DNA of 64,000 nt from Micromonospora sp. WMMD980 (GCF_029626035.1 NZ_JARUBE010000003.1:3782001-3846000), one strand, 5' to 3'; counted from the first letter of the stretch, positions 18,766 to 28,203 are shown. The notes: a model not told the origin generated them from the sequence alone. Translations and numbers: made by a program.

Positions 18766-19005
18766 AGTTGTTTCGCTCCTGTTGCGATCTCACCGGCCCG
18801 TCCGGGCGGTGTGGCGGGTGAGCGCCGACCGGCACAGTGGGGTTGGGCCGGAGACTGCTCGGTGAACTGGCGACGCGCCCGGGTTAGAGGGCGCCGGGCG
18901 CGTGCCGGATACCAGCGGTCCATTCTGCCAGATCGGGACCGGAACTCCGACACCGGACCCGCACCGCACCCCGCGGTCCGCCCGGAAGGTGACGGACGAC
19001 ACCGG

Positions 19006-19653
19006 TCACCGGACCGGTGGCCGGTCCCACCCCTGCGGCAATTCGTCCGGTACATCCCATTCCGGCGGCGGGGTGAAGTCCCGCCACGTCCCGTCGAACG
19101 GGAACGCGCCCGCCTCGGCGAGCCGGATCACCCGCTCCCCCTCGGCGCGTACCGCCCTGGAGTCGGTCACCCAGTAGTGCTCCGGGAAGGCGAGCCGCTC
19201 GGCGAACTCGTCCTCGTCCTTCCACTCCCAGGTCAGGTCCGGGTGGACCACCACGTCGAGATCCTGGTCGACGATGTCGACCCCGGCCACCGCGCCGTCG
19301 TCCCACCGGACGCCGGGCTCCTCCAGGTTCACGTACCAGTTCTGGAACCGGCCCTCCTCGTCGGAGAACCACCACACGGAGTGGGCGGCGCCGGTGGGGA
19401 GGAACTTCAGCACCGGCGGCCCGTTCCAGGTGCCGCGCCTCACCGCGTACGACGAGGTGATCCACTCGGCGAACGGCACCGCCCGCATGCCGAGCCCGGC
19501 GGCGTTCACCTCGTGTCCCACCGGCGCGTTCCGGGCCACCCAGAGCAGCAGCCCGCGCTCGTCGTCGCAGACCACACGGGCCGACCGGACCCACCCGATG
19601 CGCCCGTGCCGCACGTTGCGATGCAGGACCAGCCGGCCCGGCTCGAAGGTCAT
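19006..19653 (-). CDS. DUF402 domain protein (FomD-like)
   Basis: A 215-aa protein with a DUF402 fold, the family that includes FomD-like nucleotidyl phosphonate or nucleoside diphosphate hydrolases. The segment FQNWYVNLEEP, followed by DIVDQDLDVVVHPD and WKDEDEFAE, carries the conserved acidic metal-binding residues. The start ATG at 19653 is preferred. Its closeness to rpsP is conserved in some actinobacteria, but function here is unproven. Divergent from the accessory cluster that follows. Confidence 0.78.
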   Translation of the reverse strand: MTFEPGRLVLHRNVRHGRIGWVRSARVVCDDERGLLLWVARNAPVGHEVNAAGLGMRAVPFAEWITSSYAVRRGTWNGPPVLKFLPTGAAHSVWWFSDEEGRFQNWYVNLEEPGVRWDDGAVAGVDIVDQDLDVVVHPDLTWEWKDEDEFAERLAFPEHYWVTDSRAVRAEGERVIRLAEAGAFPFDGTWRDFTPPPEWDVPDELPQGWDRPPVR

Positions 19654-19814
19654 GACCGTCGACCCTAACCGGCCGCCCGCGCGGCCCGGCACCGGCCGCC
19701 CCCGGGCACCGGTAGCGCCGTTGTTCCGACACCCGGCGTTTCCGGGCTGTCGATTCCCATCACTGAATCGCTACCGTGTGATGGACGCCCGGCGTCGAGG
19801 GAGAGGACGAGAGC

Positions 19815-20162
19815 GTGCCGCAGGATGTGAGGGTCGAGCTACCGACCGGAGAGCGGATCTGGGTCCGGCTCTCCGAGACCACCGGTCCCGCCGACGTCGG
19901 CTGGCAGGACGACCAGGTCCACCGACTGGAGGGCCTGCTGGAGACGGTACGCGGAGTGGCCCGCAGCGTCCGGGCCGGGCTGCACGAGGCCCGACCCGAC
20001 ACGGTGACCGTGGAGTTCGGCGTCACCATGTCGGCGAAGACCGGTCGGGTGCTGAGCGTGCTGGCCGAGGCCGGCGCGGAGGCCAACCTCAAGGTCACGC
20101 TGAGCTGGCAGGGGAGCTCGGCCGGCGACGGGCTGTCCGCACCTCCCGCCGCGGCCGGATGA
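19815..20162 (+). CDS. Trypsin-co-occurring domain 1 (CU044_2847 family) protein
   Basis: A 115-aa protein matching the CU044_2847/trypco1 family, a small constant partner of trypsin-like and vWA-MoxR conflict modules in actinobacteria. Family traits: an N-terminal beta strand pair (VRVELPTGERIWVRL), a central helix and the conserved VTVEFGVTMSAKTGRVLS strand, followed by a short beta strand and a disordered Gly/Ala tail. The GTG at 19815 has a GAGAGGA site 7 nt upstream. It opens a unit of genes reading rightward, 13 nt before the trypsin-like gene. Its molecular role is unknown; an adaptor for the protease is the usual guess. Confidence 0.85.
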   Translation: MPQDVRVELPTGERIWVRLSETTGPADVGWQDDQVHRLEGLLETVRGVARSVRAGLHEARPDTVTVEFGVTMSAKTGRVLSVLAEAGAEANLKVTLSWQGSSAGDGLSAPPAAAG

Positions 20163-20175
20163 GGAGCGGTTCGCC

Positions 20176-22098
20176 ATGGTGGCGACGCTGATCGCCGACG
20201 GGTTCGAAGGACTCGGCGCGGCGCTGCGGGCCACTCTCCTGGAGGTGCCCCGGGGTCCTGGCATCAGGGGTGGGACCGCGTTCTTCGTCGCCCCCGGATA
20301 CGCGTTGACCTGCGCCCACGTGGTCAACGGACGGGAGGGCGCCGAGCTGCCGGTGCGCTGGGACGGCCGGGAGTTGACCGCCCGGGTCGTGCTCGCCAGG
20401 CCGCGGGCGCCCGACGGGCAGTCGATCTGGCCGCTGCCGGACCTCGCGGTGCTGCACGTGCCCGACGCGGCGGCCGACCACCCGTGCGTCTGGCTCGGCG
20501 AGCGCCTGCCGGCCGCCGACGCGCCGCTGCAGACGTTCGGCTTCGCCGGCGCGTACGGCACCCCGGCGCTGACCTCGGCCCGGCTGAGCTGCGCCGGACC
20601 GCAGGGCCTGGGGAGCGAGACCGCGCTGCGGGTCGTCGGGGACGAGCTGCCCGAGGGCCTCTCCGGCAGCCCCATCCTGGACCTCGCCGTCGGGGAGGTG
20701 TGCGCGGTGGTGAAGACCGCGCGCAGCCCCGGGCAACCGCACGGCGGGCTGGCGGTGCCGTTGCGGGAGCTGCGTCGGCTCTCCGTCCCGCTGCTCCGTG
20801 AGCTGTGGCGCGGGCACGACCGCTATCACGGGGTGGACCGCGCCTGGGCGCACGCGGCCGACCGGCTGCGGGACCGGAGCGCGGTGGCGGTCGCGGCGGA
20901 GGCGGCCGCGCTGCTCGATCCCACCGCCACCCTGCCGGTGCTGCGCGCCGTCGAGGAGGCGAAGCTGCGCGCCGTCCTGGCCGTGCTGCCCGCGGCCGAC
21001 GACGCACACGTGCTGTACGAGCAGGCGTGCGGAGGGCCGATGTCGGCGCCCCAGCCGGCCGAACCGCTGCTGGACCGCCGAGACGTCATCCGGGCCCTCG
21101 ACGACGTCACCCGGGCCCGGCGCGGCGAGTTGCACCCGTTGCTGGTCTTCGCCCGCGCGCTGGTCCCCCACTGTCCCCCCGACGAGCAGAGCCGGCTCCA
21201 GGACTGGATCACCGATCTGGCGCTGCGGCTGGGTCAGCGCGCCCAACTCGCCCAGGTGCCCGTCCAACGCGCTGTTCGACCCGACTCGTCGGTCCTGGTG
21301 GAGGTCACCCCCGCGGGCCACGACCACCAGCGCTTCCTGCTCGCGGTCTGGCTGTTCCGCAGCCGGAACGACGTGCGCTGCATCGCCCGGCACGACACCC
21401 CGATGGCGCTGCCCGAGCTGGAGTCGACGCTTCGGACCGAACTACGGGCCGGGCTGCACGAGCTGGGCTGGGGCCGGTCGATTCTGGTCGAGTTGGCGCT
21501 GCCGCCGGAGCTGCTCGACCTGCCGGTGGACGAGTGGGTCCTCGCTCCGTACGATGTCGCACCGCTCGGGCTGGTCCGGCCGGTGCTGGTCCGCCTCGCC
21601 GACGACAGCGGCTTCGAGGCCGGGGAGCCGGAGGCCGAGGAGCGGTGGCGGGAGCTGCACGCGTCGCCGTCGGGGGTGTCGTTCGCGACGGTCGACTGTG
21701 GGGCGCAGATCGGGCCGGCATGGTTCTTCGCCCGTATCACCAGACTCAACCCGGGCGGTGTGCTGCTGCCGGGCCCCCTGACCGACCCGGCCCGGCGCGG
21801 GCTGCTGGAGGCCGGGGCGCGGGCCGGCGCACCGGTGGCGCTGTGGAGCCGGGTCCACTGCCCGCGGCACGACGACGACCGCGCCGACGCGGACTGTCGT
21901 GGCCGGGCGTTCCTGACCGACCTGGAGGCCCAGTTGCGCCACCGGCCCCTCGGATCGCTGCCGACTGATGTCCGGCGGCTCCGCGCGGCGGCGCTGGAGG
22001 CCGACGACGAGCGCCACTGCGGGCACCGGCTGGTCCTGCTCTGGGACAACCCGTTCCGGCGCTTCAGGGACTTCGCGGCACTCGACGCGCAGTGGTGA
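20176..22098 (+). CDS. Trypsin-like protease with VMAP C-terminal domain
   Basis: A 640-aa protein joining an N-terminal trypsin-like serine protease to the vWA-MoxR-associated protein (VMAP) middle and C-terminal regions. The triad is intact: His48 in LTCAHVV, Asp89 in LPDLAVL and Ser163 in GLSGSP. There is no signal peptide, so the protease is predicted cytosolic. Residues about 215-320 form helical effector-associated/VMAP-M-like sequence; about 330-640 are VMAP-C, ending in the family-typical VLLWDNPFRRF. In such ternary systems the VMAP protein is thought to link the sensor ATPases to a proteolytic effector. The following MoxR gene starts 29 nt later. Confidence 0.85.
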   Translation: MVATLIADGFEGLGAALRATLLEVPRGPGIRGGTAFFVAPGYALTCAHVVNGREGAELPVRWDGRELTARVVLARPRAPDGQSIWPLPDLAVLHVPDAAADHPCVWLGERLPAADAPLQTFGFAGAYGTPALTSARLSCAGPQGLGSETALRVVGDELPEGLSGSPILDLAVGEVCAVVKTARSPGQPHGGLAVPLRELRRLSVPLLRELWRGHDRYHGVDRAWAHAADRLRDRSAVAVAAEAAALLDPTATLPVLRAVEEAKLRAVLAVLPAADDAHVLYEQACGGPMSAPQPAEPLLDRRDVIRALDDVTRARRGELHPLLVFARALVPHCPPDEQSRLQDWITDLALRLGQRAQLAQVPVQRAVRPDSSVLVEVTPAGHDHQRFLLAVWLFRSRNDVRCIARHDTPMALPELESTLRTELRAGLHELGWGRSILVELALPPELLDLPVDEWVLAPYDVAPLGLVRPVLVRLADDSGFEAGEPEAEERWRELHASPSGVSFATVDCGAQIGPAWFFARITRLNPGGVLLPGPLTDPARRGLLEAGARAGAPVALWSRVHCPRHDDDRADADCRGRAFLTDLEAQLRHRPLGSLPTDVRRLRAAALEADDERHCGHRLVLLWDNPFRRFRDFAALDAQW

Positions 22099-22127
22099 GA
22101 GCAGCCGGCCGACAGGAGGAGAGGACC

Positions 22128-23138
22128 GTGCAGGACTGGTGGATCTATCGGGGCACCGGGCATCCCCACTCCGGGATACTCCGCCTTCCCGCTCCCCCGC
22201 CCTGGCGGGCGTTCGACGGCGCTCCGCTGGTGCCACCCCCGTCGAGCCCGGACTCCGCCGCCGGCCGGCGCCTGGGTGAACTGCACCGGGCGGTGACCTA
22301 CCAGCCGCGCCAGGACGAGGTGGATCTCGTCAACGCGGCGCTCTATCTGCGTCGGCCACTGCTGATCACCGGCAAGCCCGGGGTGGGCAAGTCCACCCTC
22401 GCCTACGCGGTGGCACACGAACTGGCCCTCGGCCCGGTGCTGCGCTGGTCGATCACCAGCCGGGCCGCGCTCGCCACCGGCCTCTACAGCTACGACGCGA
22501 TCGGCCGGTTGCAGGAGGCCAGCCTGCATCACCAACTGGGCACCTCACCGGATTCGCGCATCGGCCGCTACCTGCGGCTGGGGCCGTTGGGCACCGCTCT
22601 CCTGCCCTACGAGCACCCGCGTGTGTTGTTGATCGATGAGATCGACAAGAGCGACGTGGACCTGCCGGACGACCTGCTCAACGTGTTCGAGGAGGGTGAG
22701 TACGCCATCCCCGAGCTGCAACGGATCGCGGCCGGGCAGCCGTCGGTCGACGTGCCGATCGAGGGCAGCGACGAGCTGGTCACGGTGCACCGGGGCGTCG
22801 TGCGCTGCCACGCGTTCCCGTTGGTGGTCATGACGAGCAACGGCGAACGCGAGTTCTCCCCGGCGTTCCACCGTCGCTGCCTCCGACTGGATCTGGGCCA
22901 GCCGAGCGCCGAGCAGCTCAGCGCCATCGTCGCCGCGCACTTCGGCACCGAGCCCACGACGGAGACGGCCGACCTGATCGAGTTGTTCCTCGGCCGGCGG
23001 GAGCGGGGCACCCTCGCCACCGACCAGCTTCTCAACGCCGTCTATCTCACGGTCCAGACGGCCGACGGGGAGCGGCCGGAGCGGGACCGCCTCGCGGACC
23101 TGGTGCTGCGGCAGCTCGACGCGGGTCCGGACTCCTGA
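22128..23138 (+). CDS. MoxR family AAA+ ATPase
   Basis: A 336-aa AAA+ ATPase of the MoxR group. Walker A is GKPGVGKST and Walker B VLLIDEIDKS, with sensor 1 in VVMTSNGEREF and an Arg-finger-like R in FHRRCLRLDL. I chose the GTG at 22128 since an AGGAGGA site lies 7 nt upstream; a GTG at 22092 overlaps the previous gene and lacks one. MoxR proteins act as chaperones on vWA partners; here the partner is the next gene, whose ATG overlaps this stop by one base. Confidence 0.92.
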   Translation: MQDWWIYRGTGHPHSGILRLPAPPPWRAFDGAPLVPPPSSPDSAAGRRLGELHRAVTYQPRQDEVDLVNAALYLRRPLLITGKPGVGKSTLAYAVAHELALGPVLRWSITSRAALATGLYSYDAIGRLQEASLHHQLGTSPDSRIGRYLRLGPLGTALLPYEHPRVLLIDEIDKSDVDLPDDLLNVFEEGEYAIPELQRIAAGQPSVDVPIEGSDELVTVHRGVVRCHAFPLVVMTSNGEREFSPAFHRRCLRLDLGQPSAEQLSAIVAAHFGTEPTTETADLIELFLGRRERGTLATDQLLNAVYLTVQTADGERPERDRLADLVLRQLDAGPDS

Positions 23139-26100
23139 TGACCACGGCTCGGCTGGTGACGGCCCTCCGCGACCTCGGCCTCGACCCGACGCCGCGGCAG
23201 ATCGCCGAGGCGCTGTGGCTCGCCCGGTTCCTGCCGGGCACGCCCCGGACGGCCCCGGACCGCAGGCCGCCAGCGGCCGAGCCGATCGAGCCCCCGCCGG
23301 CGGCCGAGTCGTCGACGACCGCGCCGGCCGACCCGGAGCCGGCCGTGCGACCCGGGCCGGAGGTGGCGCTCCACGTGCCGCAGGCACGACGGACCGGCAC
23401 CGCCGGCGCCCTCCGGATCCGGGTCCCGGCGCCACCGGCACTGGACTTCCGCGCGTTGGTCCGGAGTCTGCGACCGCTGCGCCGACGGGTGCCCGACCCC
23501 CGGACGCTCATCGTGGACGAGGAGGCGACCGCTCGCCGGGTGGTCGAGCAGGATCTCTGGGTGCCGGTCCTGCGGCCGGTGCCGCAGCCCTGGTTCGACC
23601 TGACCCTCGCCGTGGACTCCGGCGCGTCGATGGCGCTCTGGGCCCCTCAGATCAGCGAGCTGGAACGGGTGTTGACCCGACTGCGGGCGTTCCGCCGGAT
23701 CGAGCGGGTGCGATTGCCCGCCACCGGTGTGGAGCCGCCCGGGGCGGTTTGGCCCGGCGTCGCGGGCCGCTCGACCCGCGAACTGCTCGACCCGCGTGGA
23801 CGCCGGCTCATCCTCGTGGTCAGCGACTGCGCCGGGCCGGGCTGGCACGACGGTTCGCTGTTCCGCACGCTCCAGACGTGGGCCCGGCACGAGACGGTGG
23901 CGATCCTGCAACCACTGCCGCAGCGGATGTGGCGGCGCAGCGGGTTGGTGCCGGTGCGCGGCCGGTTGTCGGCGGCCGCCGGCGTCAGCACCAACAGCCG
24001 GTTGCGATTCACCCCCCGGCAGTGGCGGCCCGACCTGCTCCGGGTGGTGCCGGTGCCGGTGCTGCAACTGCAGCCCGACTGGATGGCCGGCTGGGCACGC
24101 CTGACCGGCACCGGCACCGGCACGATCGACGCGGTGATCACTCTTCCGCCGCGACCGGCTCCACCGCCCGCCGAACGCGCCGGCGCCGCCCGGCCCGACG
24201 ACGCGGTCCGGCGGCTGAGCCGGTTCCGGGCGACCGCGAGTCCGGAGGCGCTCCGGTTGGCCACCCAGTTGGCCGACCTGCCGATCACACTGCCGATCAT
24301 GCGCCTGGTGCAGCGCGCCTCGGCCCTGCCGCCCCACCCGGCCTACCTGGCCGAGGTGCTGCTCGGTGGCCTGCTCGTGGCCGACCCGGACCGGACGGGC
24401 GAGCTGCGGTTCGACTTCCAGCCGGGCGTCCGGCCGCTGCTCCGGGACCTGCTGCTGCGCACCGATCTGCTCCGGCTCCGGCACGAGATCGCCCGCTTCC
24501 TGGCCGGGCAGATGGGCATCGGCATGCGGGAGTTCGTGGCGGCCCTGAGCGCCCCGGCGGGGATGGCCGGGGACGCCGCTCTCGGCGCCTCCTTCGGCCG
24601 TCTCCCGACCACCGTGCTGGCCCGGCTCGGTGGACGCCACCGCGAGTTGGTCGGCTTCGTCGAGCGGCGCGAGCCCCCGGTCGAGCAGGCGGACCGGGTC
24701 AACGGCAACCGCCTGGATTCCGCGGCCACGACGGGCGACCTGTTGCCGGAGGTGGAGCAGGACCAGCGGCTCCTGGCCGGGGCGATCCGTTCGCTGCGCC
24801 ACGCGACGGCCACCGGTCGTGACCGGCGCGCCCTGGTCGCGCTCGCCCGTGCGCTGCGTACCCGGTTCGCACTCGGCGGGGACGTGACCGACCTGGTCGA
24901 GTCGGCGTCCATCCTGGACGACCTGCGCCGGGCAGGCGGCAAGGCCGACGCGGAGCTGACCGCCGACCTCGCCGAGGTGCGGCTGGCCCTGTTCACCGCC
25001 CGCGGCACCACGGGTGATCTCAACGATGCGGTCCTGCTGTTCCGGGCGGTCGCGGCCACCGAACCCGCGACGGGACGTGGCCGGGTGGGGCTCGCCCGGG
25101 CGCTGGTGGTCCGCGCGGAGCGGCTCGGGGTGGCGGCCGACCTCGACGAGGCGATCACCCTCTACCTGGCGGCGGCCGCCGTCGTCGCCGACGACGACGA
25201 GGAGCGCACCGGTCTGCGGCTGCGGGCCGTCGACGCGCTGCTGCAACGGTACGCGCTCACCGGCGACCCGGTCGCGCTGCGCCGAGCGGACGTGGAGAGC
25301 GACGAGGTGGCGGACACGCCGGGACGGCGCAGCCGGCGGATCCGGCTGGCCGGCCTGTTGCGCGAGGCGGCCCGGCGCGGCGGCGGCGACCTGGCCCTGC
25401 TCCGCCGCGCGGCCGACCTGTACGCCGAGGCGGCCGGCCCGCCCGGTGAACCGGGCGTGCCGCAGGGTTCGCCGCCGGACGCGGACGAGGAGCCGGACGG
25501 GCCGCACCGCGTCCGGGTGTTGCGCGGCCTGGCCGAGGTGCGCGCCGACCTGTTCCAGGTCACCGGTGATCCGCGGGAGTTGGACGCAGCCGTCGCGACG
25601 GCACGCGACGCGGTGACGGCCAGCGTCCGGGACGACGTGACACACGCGCAGTGCCTGGTCATCCTCGTCCGGGTGCTGCGGCTGCGCCTGCGGCGGGCAC
25701 CGGACGCCGGCACCCTCGACGAACTGGTCGACACCACCCGCCGGCTGCTCGACGCGGTCCCGGGTTCCCATCCGGACCGGCACCAGCACCTCGCCCTCCT
25801 CGGTGACGCCCTGCGAGCCCGGTACGCCGCCGAGGGCGAGGCGGGCGACATCCAGGAGGCATGCGCCCGCTACGAGGAGGCGGTGCGGGTCTGCCCGGCC
25901 ACCGCACCCCAGCTCGGCGACCACCTCGCCGAGCTCGGCGAGGCGCTGCGCGCGCGGGCCGAGCGCTTCGAGTCGCGCAGCGACCTCGACGCCGCCCGGG
26001 AGGCGCTGGAGCGATCGGTGGCCGCCACCGCCGGCGACGATCCCCGACACGCCGATCGGCTGATCCTGCTGGCCGGCGTCCTCGGCGCCCTCGGGGAGCC

Positions 26101-26515
26101 CGCGCGGGCGGTGCCGCGGTACCGGCAGGCGGTGGAGCTGCGGGGCCGCCGGTACGGCCCGGACGGCGACCCGACGATCGAGGCACGGGTCGCACTGGGC
26201 CGGGCGCTGGTCGGGTTGGGCCGTTTCGCCGAGGCCCGACAGGAGCTTCGGGCAGTGGTCGACGTGCTGGCCCAACGGCTCGGTCCCGACCATCGACGCA
26301 CCCGGACCGCCCGGTATCTGGCCGCCGTCGCGCTGGTCGGCCTGGGCGATCCCGGGCGGGCCGCCGGGGAGCTGCGCGCGATGCTGGCCGGCCCGGGCGA
26401 CCCGGGCGGGGCCGGCGCGGAGCTGCGCGAGGTGCTGGCCGCCCAGGCCCGCGCCGGAGACCCGGGCGCGGCGGCGACCCGTGAGTTGCTCAGGGAGTTG
26501 GCGGCGGAGGAGTGA
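23138..26515 (+). CDS. SAV_2336-type protein with vWA-like and TPR regions
   Basis: A 1125-aa protein. The N-terminus (TTARLVTALRDLGLDPTPRQIAEALWLA) is the SAV_2336 signature helix region, followed by a Pro-rich linker. A von Willebrand A-like domain starts near residue 150 (FDLTLAVDSGASMALW), with a degenerate MIDAS in which the usual D-x-S-x-S reads D-S-G-A-S, and continues through LILVVSDCAGPGW. A helical segment (about 340-520) resembles the SAV_2336 middle domain. The C-terminal 500 residues are TPR-like helices (for example RFAEARQELRAVVDVLAQRL), likely for protein contacts. It is the vWA component of the vWA-MoxR-trypsin system and overlaps the MoxR gene by one base. Confidence 0.82.
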   Translation: MTTARLVTALRDLGLDPTPRQIAEALWLARFLPGTPRTAPDRRPPAAEPIEPPPAAESSTTAPADPEPAVRPGPEVALHVPQARRTGTAGALRIRVPAPPALDFRALVRSLRPLRRRVPDPRTLIVDEEATARRVVEQDLWVPVLRPVPQPWFDLTLAVDSGASMALWAPQISELERVLTRLRAFRRIERVRLPATGVEPPGAVWPGVAGRSTRELLDPRGRRLILVVSDCAGPGWHDGSLFRTLQTWARHETVAILQPLPQRMWRRSGLVPVRGRLSAAAGVSTNSRLRFTPRQWRPDLLRVVPVPVLQLQPDWMAGWARLTGTGTGTIDAVITLPPRPAPPPAERAGAARPDDAVRRLSRFRATASPEALRLATQLADLPITLPIMRLVQRASALPPHPAYLAEVLLGGLLVADPDRTGELRFDFQPGVRPLLRDLLLRTDLLRLRHEIARFLAGQMGIGMREFVAALSAPAGMAGDAALGASFGRLPTTVLARLGGRHRELVGFVERREPPVEQADRVNGNRLDSAATTGDLLPEVEQDQRLLAGAIRSLRHATATGRDRRALVALARALRTRFALGGDVTDLVESASILDDLRRAGGKADAELTADLAEVRLALFTARGTTGDLNDAVLLFRAVAATEPATGRGRVGLARALVVRAERLGVAADLDEAITLYLAAAAVVADDDEERTGLRLRAVDALLQRYALTGDPVALRRADVESDEVADTPGRRSRRIRLAGLLREAARRGGGDLALLRRAADLYAEAAGPPGEPGVPQGSPPDADEEPDGPHRVRVLRGLAEVRADLFQVTGDPRELDAAVATARDAVTASVRDDVTHAQCLVILVRVLRLRLRRAPDAGTLDELVDTTRRLLDAVPGSHPDRHQHLALLGDALRARYAAEGEAGDIQEACARYEEAVRVCPATAPQLGDHLAELGEALRARAERFESRSDLDAAREALERSVAATAGDDPRHADRLILLAGVLGALGEPARAVPRYRQAVELRGRRYGPDGDPTIEARVALGRALVGLGRFAEARQELRAVVDVLAQRLGPDHRRTRTARYLAAVALVGLGDPGRAAGELRAMLAGPGDPGGAGAELREVLAAQARAGDPGAAATRELLRELAAEE

Positions 26516-26576
26516 CCGCCGGGGCGGAGCCCGACGCGGCGGCGGGCGAGGCCCCCGCCGACGTGCGCCCGCACGC

Positions 26577-26582
26577 TATTCT
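26577..26582 (+). promoter_or_regulatory. Candidate -10 box upstream of the radical SAM gene
   Basis: TATTCT in the 147-nt gap between the SAV_2336-type gene and the maturase start would give a leader of about 75 nt. No good -35 was found. It would let the maturase be transcribed separately from the upstream genes. Confidence 0.3.
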
Positions 26583-26662
26583 CGGCTGGGGATCGACGCA
26601 TGTAGCTGGGTCGCTCGTCGCAGCGCGGCCTGCCTCACGTGGCGGGAAGGATGGCCGAGCGG

Positions 26663-28051
26663 ATGAGGGATGCCCAGGTCGGTTGCGCGCCAACGCCCCT
26701 GCCGGACGACGTGCTCGACGAGTTGGCCCGCAACGGCACGGACGTGCTCCGACACGCGATCCGCCGGGTACGGAACGAGCAGGCCGCCGCCGCGCCCCGT
26801 CTCGCCCGGTTCAACAACCAGGCCGGCGGTGTGCCCACCCTCCGGCAGGTCACCGGTCGGGGAGGGCGGGCCGGATCGGCGCCCCCCGTCGACGGGGCCC
26901 GCACGGCGCCGCCCGCCGGGGTGGTGCCGTTCCGGGAGTTCGTGCTCAAGGTGCACAGCCGGTGCAACCTGGCCTGCGACTACTGCTACGTCTACCGGAT
27001 GGCCGACCAGAGCTGGCGTCGGCGACCACGGGTGATGAGCGCCGACGTGGTGCGGCGCACCGGCGAACGGATCGTCGAGCACCTGCGGTCCCACGGGATC
27101 ACCGAGGCCGACGTGGTCCTGCACGGTGGCGAGCCGTTGCTCGCCGGAGGTGACCGGTTGGCGAGCCTGGTGACGGAGCTGACCCGGCTGGCCGGCCCGG
27201 GGATCACGCTGTCCTTCGCGGTGCAGACCAACGGGACGCTGCTCGACCGGGACATGCTCGAGATGTTCCGACGGCACGACATCCGGGTCGGGGTGAGCGT
27301 CGACGGGGACCGGGCGGCCACCGACCGGCACCGTCGCCGGCCGGACGGCGGCAGCAGCCACCCGGCCGCCGTGCGCGCGCTGGACCTGCTCTCCGGGCCG
27401 CGCTACCGACCGCTCTTCGCCGGCCTGCTGGCCACGGTGGACCTCGCCACCGACCCGGTGCGCGCCTACGAGACCCTGCTGACGTTCGCCCCACCGATGG
27501 TGGACTTCCTGCTACCGCACGGGACCTGGACCGACCCGCCGCCGGGCCGCACCCCGGACACCGCGACCCCGTACGCGGACTGGCTGATCGCGGTCTTCGA
27601 GCGCTGGTATGCCGCGCCGCGCCGGGAGACCCGGGTACGGATGCTGGAGGAGATCCTGGTGCTGCTGCTCGGTGGGGAGAGCGGGGCGGAGTCCGTGGGG
27701 CTCTCCCCGACGGCCTTCGTGGTCGTGGAGACCGACGGCGAGATCGAGTTGGCGGACACGCTCAAGGCGACCTATGCCGGGGCGGGGGCGACCGGGCTGA
27801 GCGTGTGCTCCGACCCGTTCGACGCGGCCCTGGCGCACCCGGTCGCGCGGGCCGCTCAACGGGGCGCCGACCGGCTGTCCGCGCTCTGCCGCCGATGTCC
27901 GGTGGGGCGGGTCTGCGGCGGCGGCCTTCATCCGCACCGGTTCCGCGCCGGGCACGGCTTCGACAACCCGTCGGTCTACTGCCCGGACCTCTTCCGGTTG
28001 ATCGATCACGTGGCCGGGCGGACGGCCGGCTCGGCGGCGACCACGGCGTGA
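26663..28051 (+). CDS. fxsB: FxsB-like radical SAM/SPASM cyclophane maturase with fused FxsA-like N-terminus
   Basis: A 462-aa radical SAM/SPASM enzyme matching FxsB, which makes three-residue cyclophane crosslinks in FxsA peptides. The 4Fe-4S motif C-x3-C-x2-C is in SRCNLACDYCYVY (Cys101, 105, 108); VLHGGEPLL and GVSVDG follow, and the SPASM cysteines are in LCRRCPVGRVCGGGLHPHR and FDNPSVYCPDLF. About 95 residues precede the usual FxsB start (VPFREFVLKVHSR). Residues about 14-54 look like an FxsA precursor: LPDDVLDELARNGTDVL, then LRHAIRRV, then ARFNNQA, with F50-N51-N52 fitting the aromatic-x-Asn crosslink pattern. The start at 26663 has AAGGA 11 nt upstream; 26651 and GTG 26639 are alternatives. 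The HExxH extension found on some relatives is absent. Confidence 0.88.
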   Translation: MRDAQVGCAPTPLPDDVLDELARNGTDVLRHAIRRVRNEQAAAAPRLARFNNQAGGVPTLRQVTGRGGRAGSAPPVDGARTAPPAGVVPFREFVLKVHSRCNLACDYCYVYRMADQSWRRRPRVMSADVVRRTGERIVEHLRSHGITEADVVLHGGEPLLAGGDRLASLVTELTRLAGPGITLSFAVQTNGTLLDRDMLEMFRRHDIRVGVSVDGDRAATDRHRRRPDGGSSHPAAVRALDLLSGPRYRPLFAGLLATVDLATDPVRAYETLLTFAPPMVDFLLPHGTWTDPPPGRTPDTATPYADWLIAVFERWYAAPRRETRVRMLEEILVLLLGGESGAESVGLSPTAFVVVETDGEIELADTLKATYAGAGATGLSVCSDPFDAALAHPVARAAQRGADRLSALCRRCPVGRVCGGGLHPHRFRAGHGFDNPSVYCPDLFRLIDHVAGRTAGSAATTA

Positions 28052-28109
28052 CGGCCGGCGTAGCCCGTGAGAGCCCACCCTGTCAGGTTCCCGATAGGAC
28101 GGACGGCGG

Positions 28110-28137
28110 GTGACATGATGACCACCGTAACTATGCT
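28110..28137 (+). promoter_or_regulatory. Candidate promoter of the fxsT-like gene
   Basis: GTGACA (28110-28115) and TATGCT (28132-28137) are separated by 16 bp, resembling a housekeeping sigma promoter. It would start transcription near 28144, about 60 nt before the ATG at 28204, so this gene may be expressed independently of the maturase. Confidence 0.45.
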
Positions 28138-28203
28138 CGAAGCGCGGCCGAACCGCGCCACCCGGGCCTGCGCACCCCCGGCCGCGAGCACTTGGGAGGC
28201 TCG

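Noticed and set aside
23042..26293. Open frame of more than 1000 codons antisense to the SAV_2336-type gene, and a similar one at 28006-31062 antisense to fxsT
   Set aside because: Long antisense frames are expected in 70+ % GC DNA; the sense frames carry recognisable domains and the antisense products are low-complexity Arg/Gly/Val sequence.
26571..26610. Possible short FxsA ORF in the gap before the maturase
   Set aside because: None of the three frames gives a start codon followed by an F-x-S/N ending; the best frame stops after F-S-A-G-D-R-R-M.
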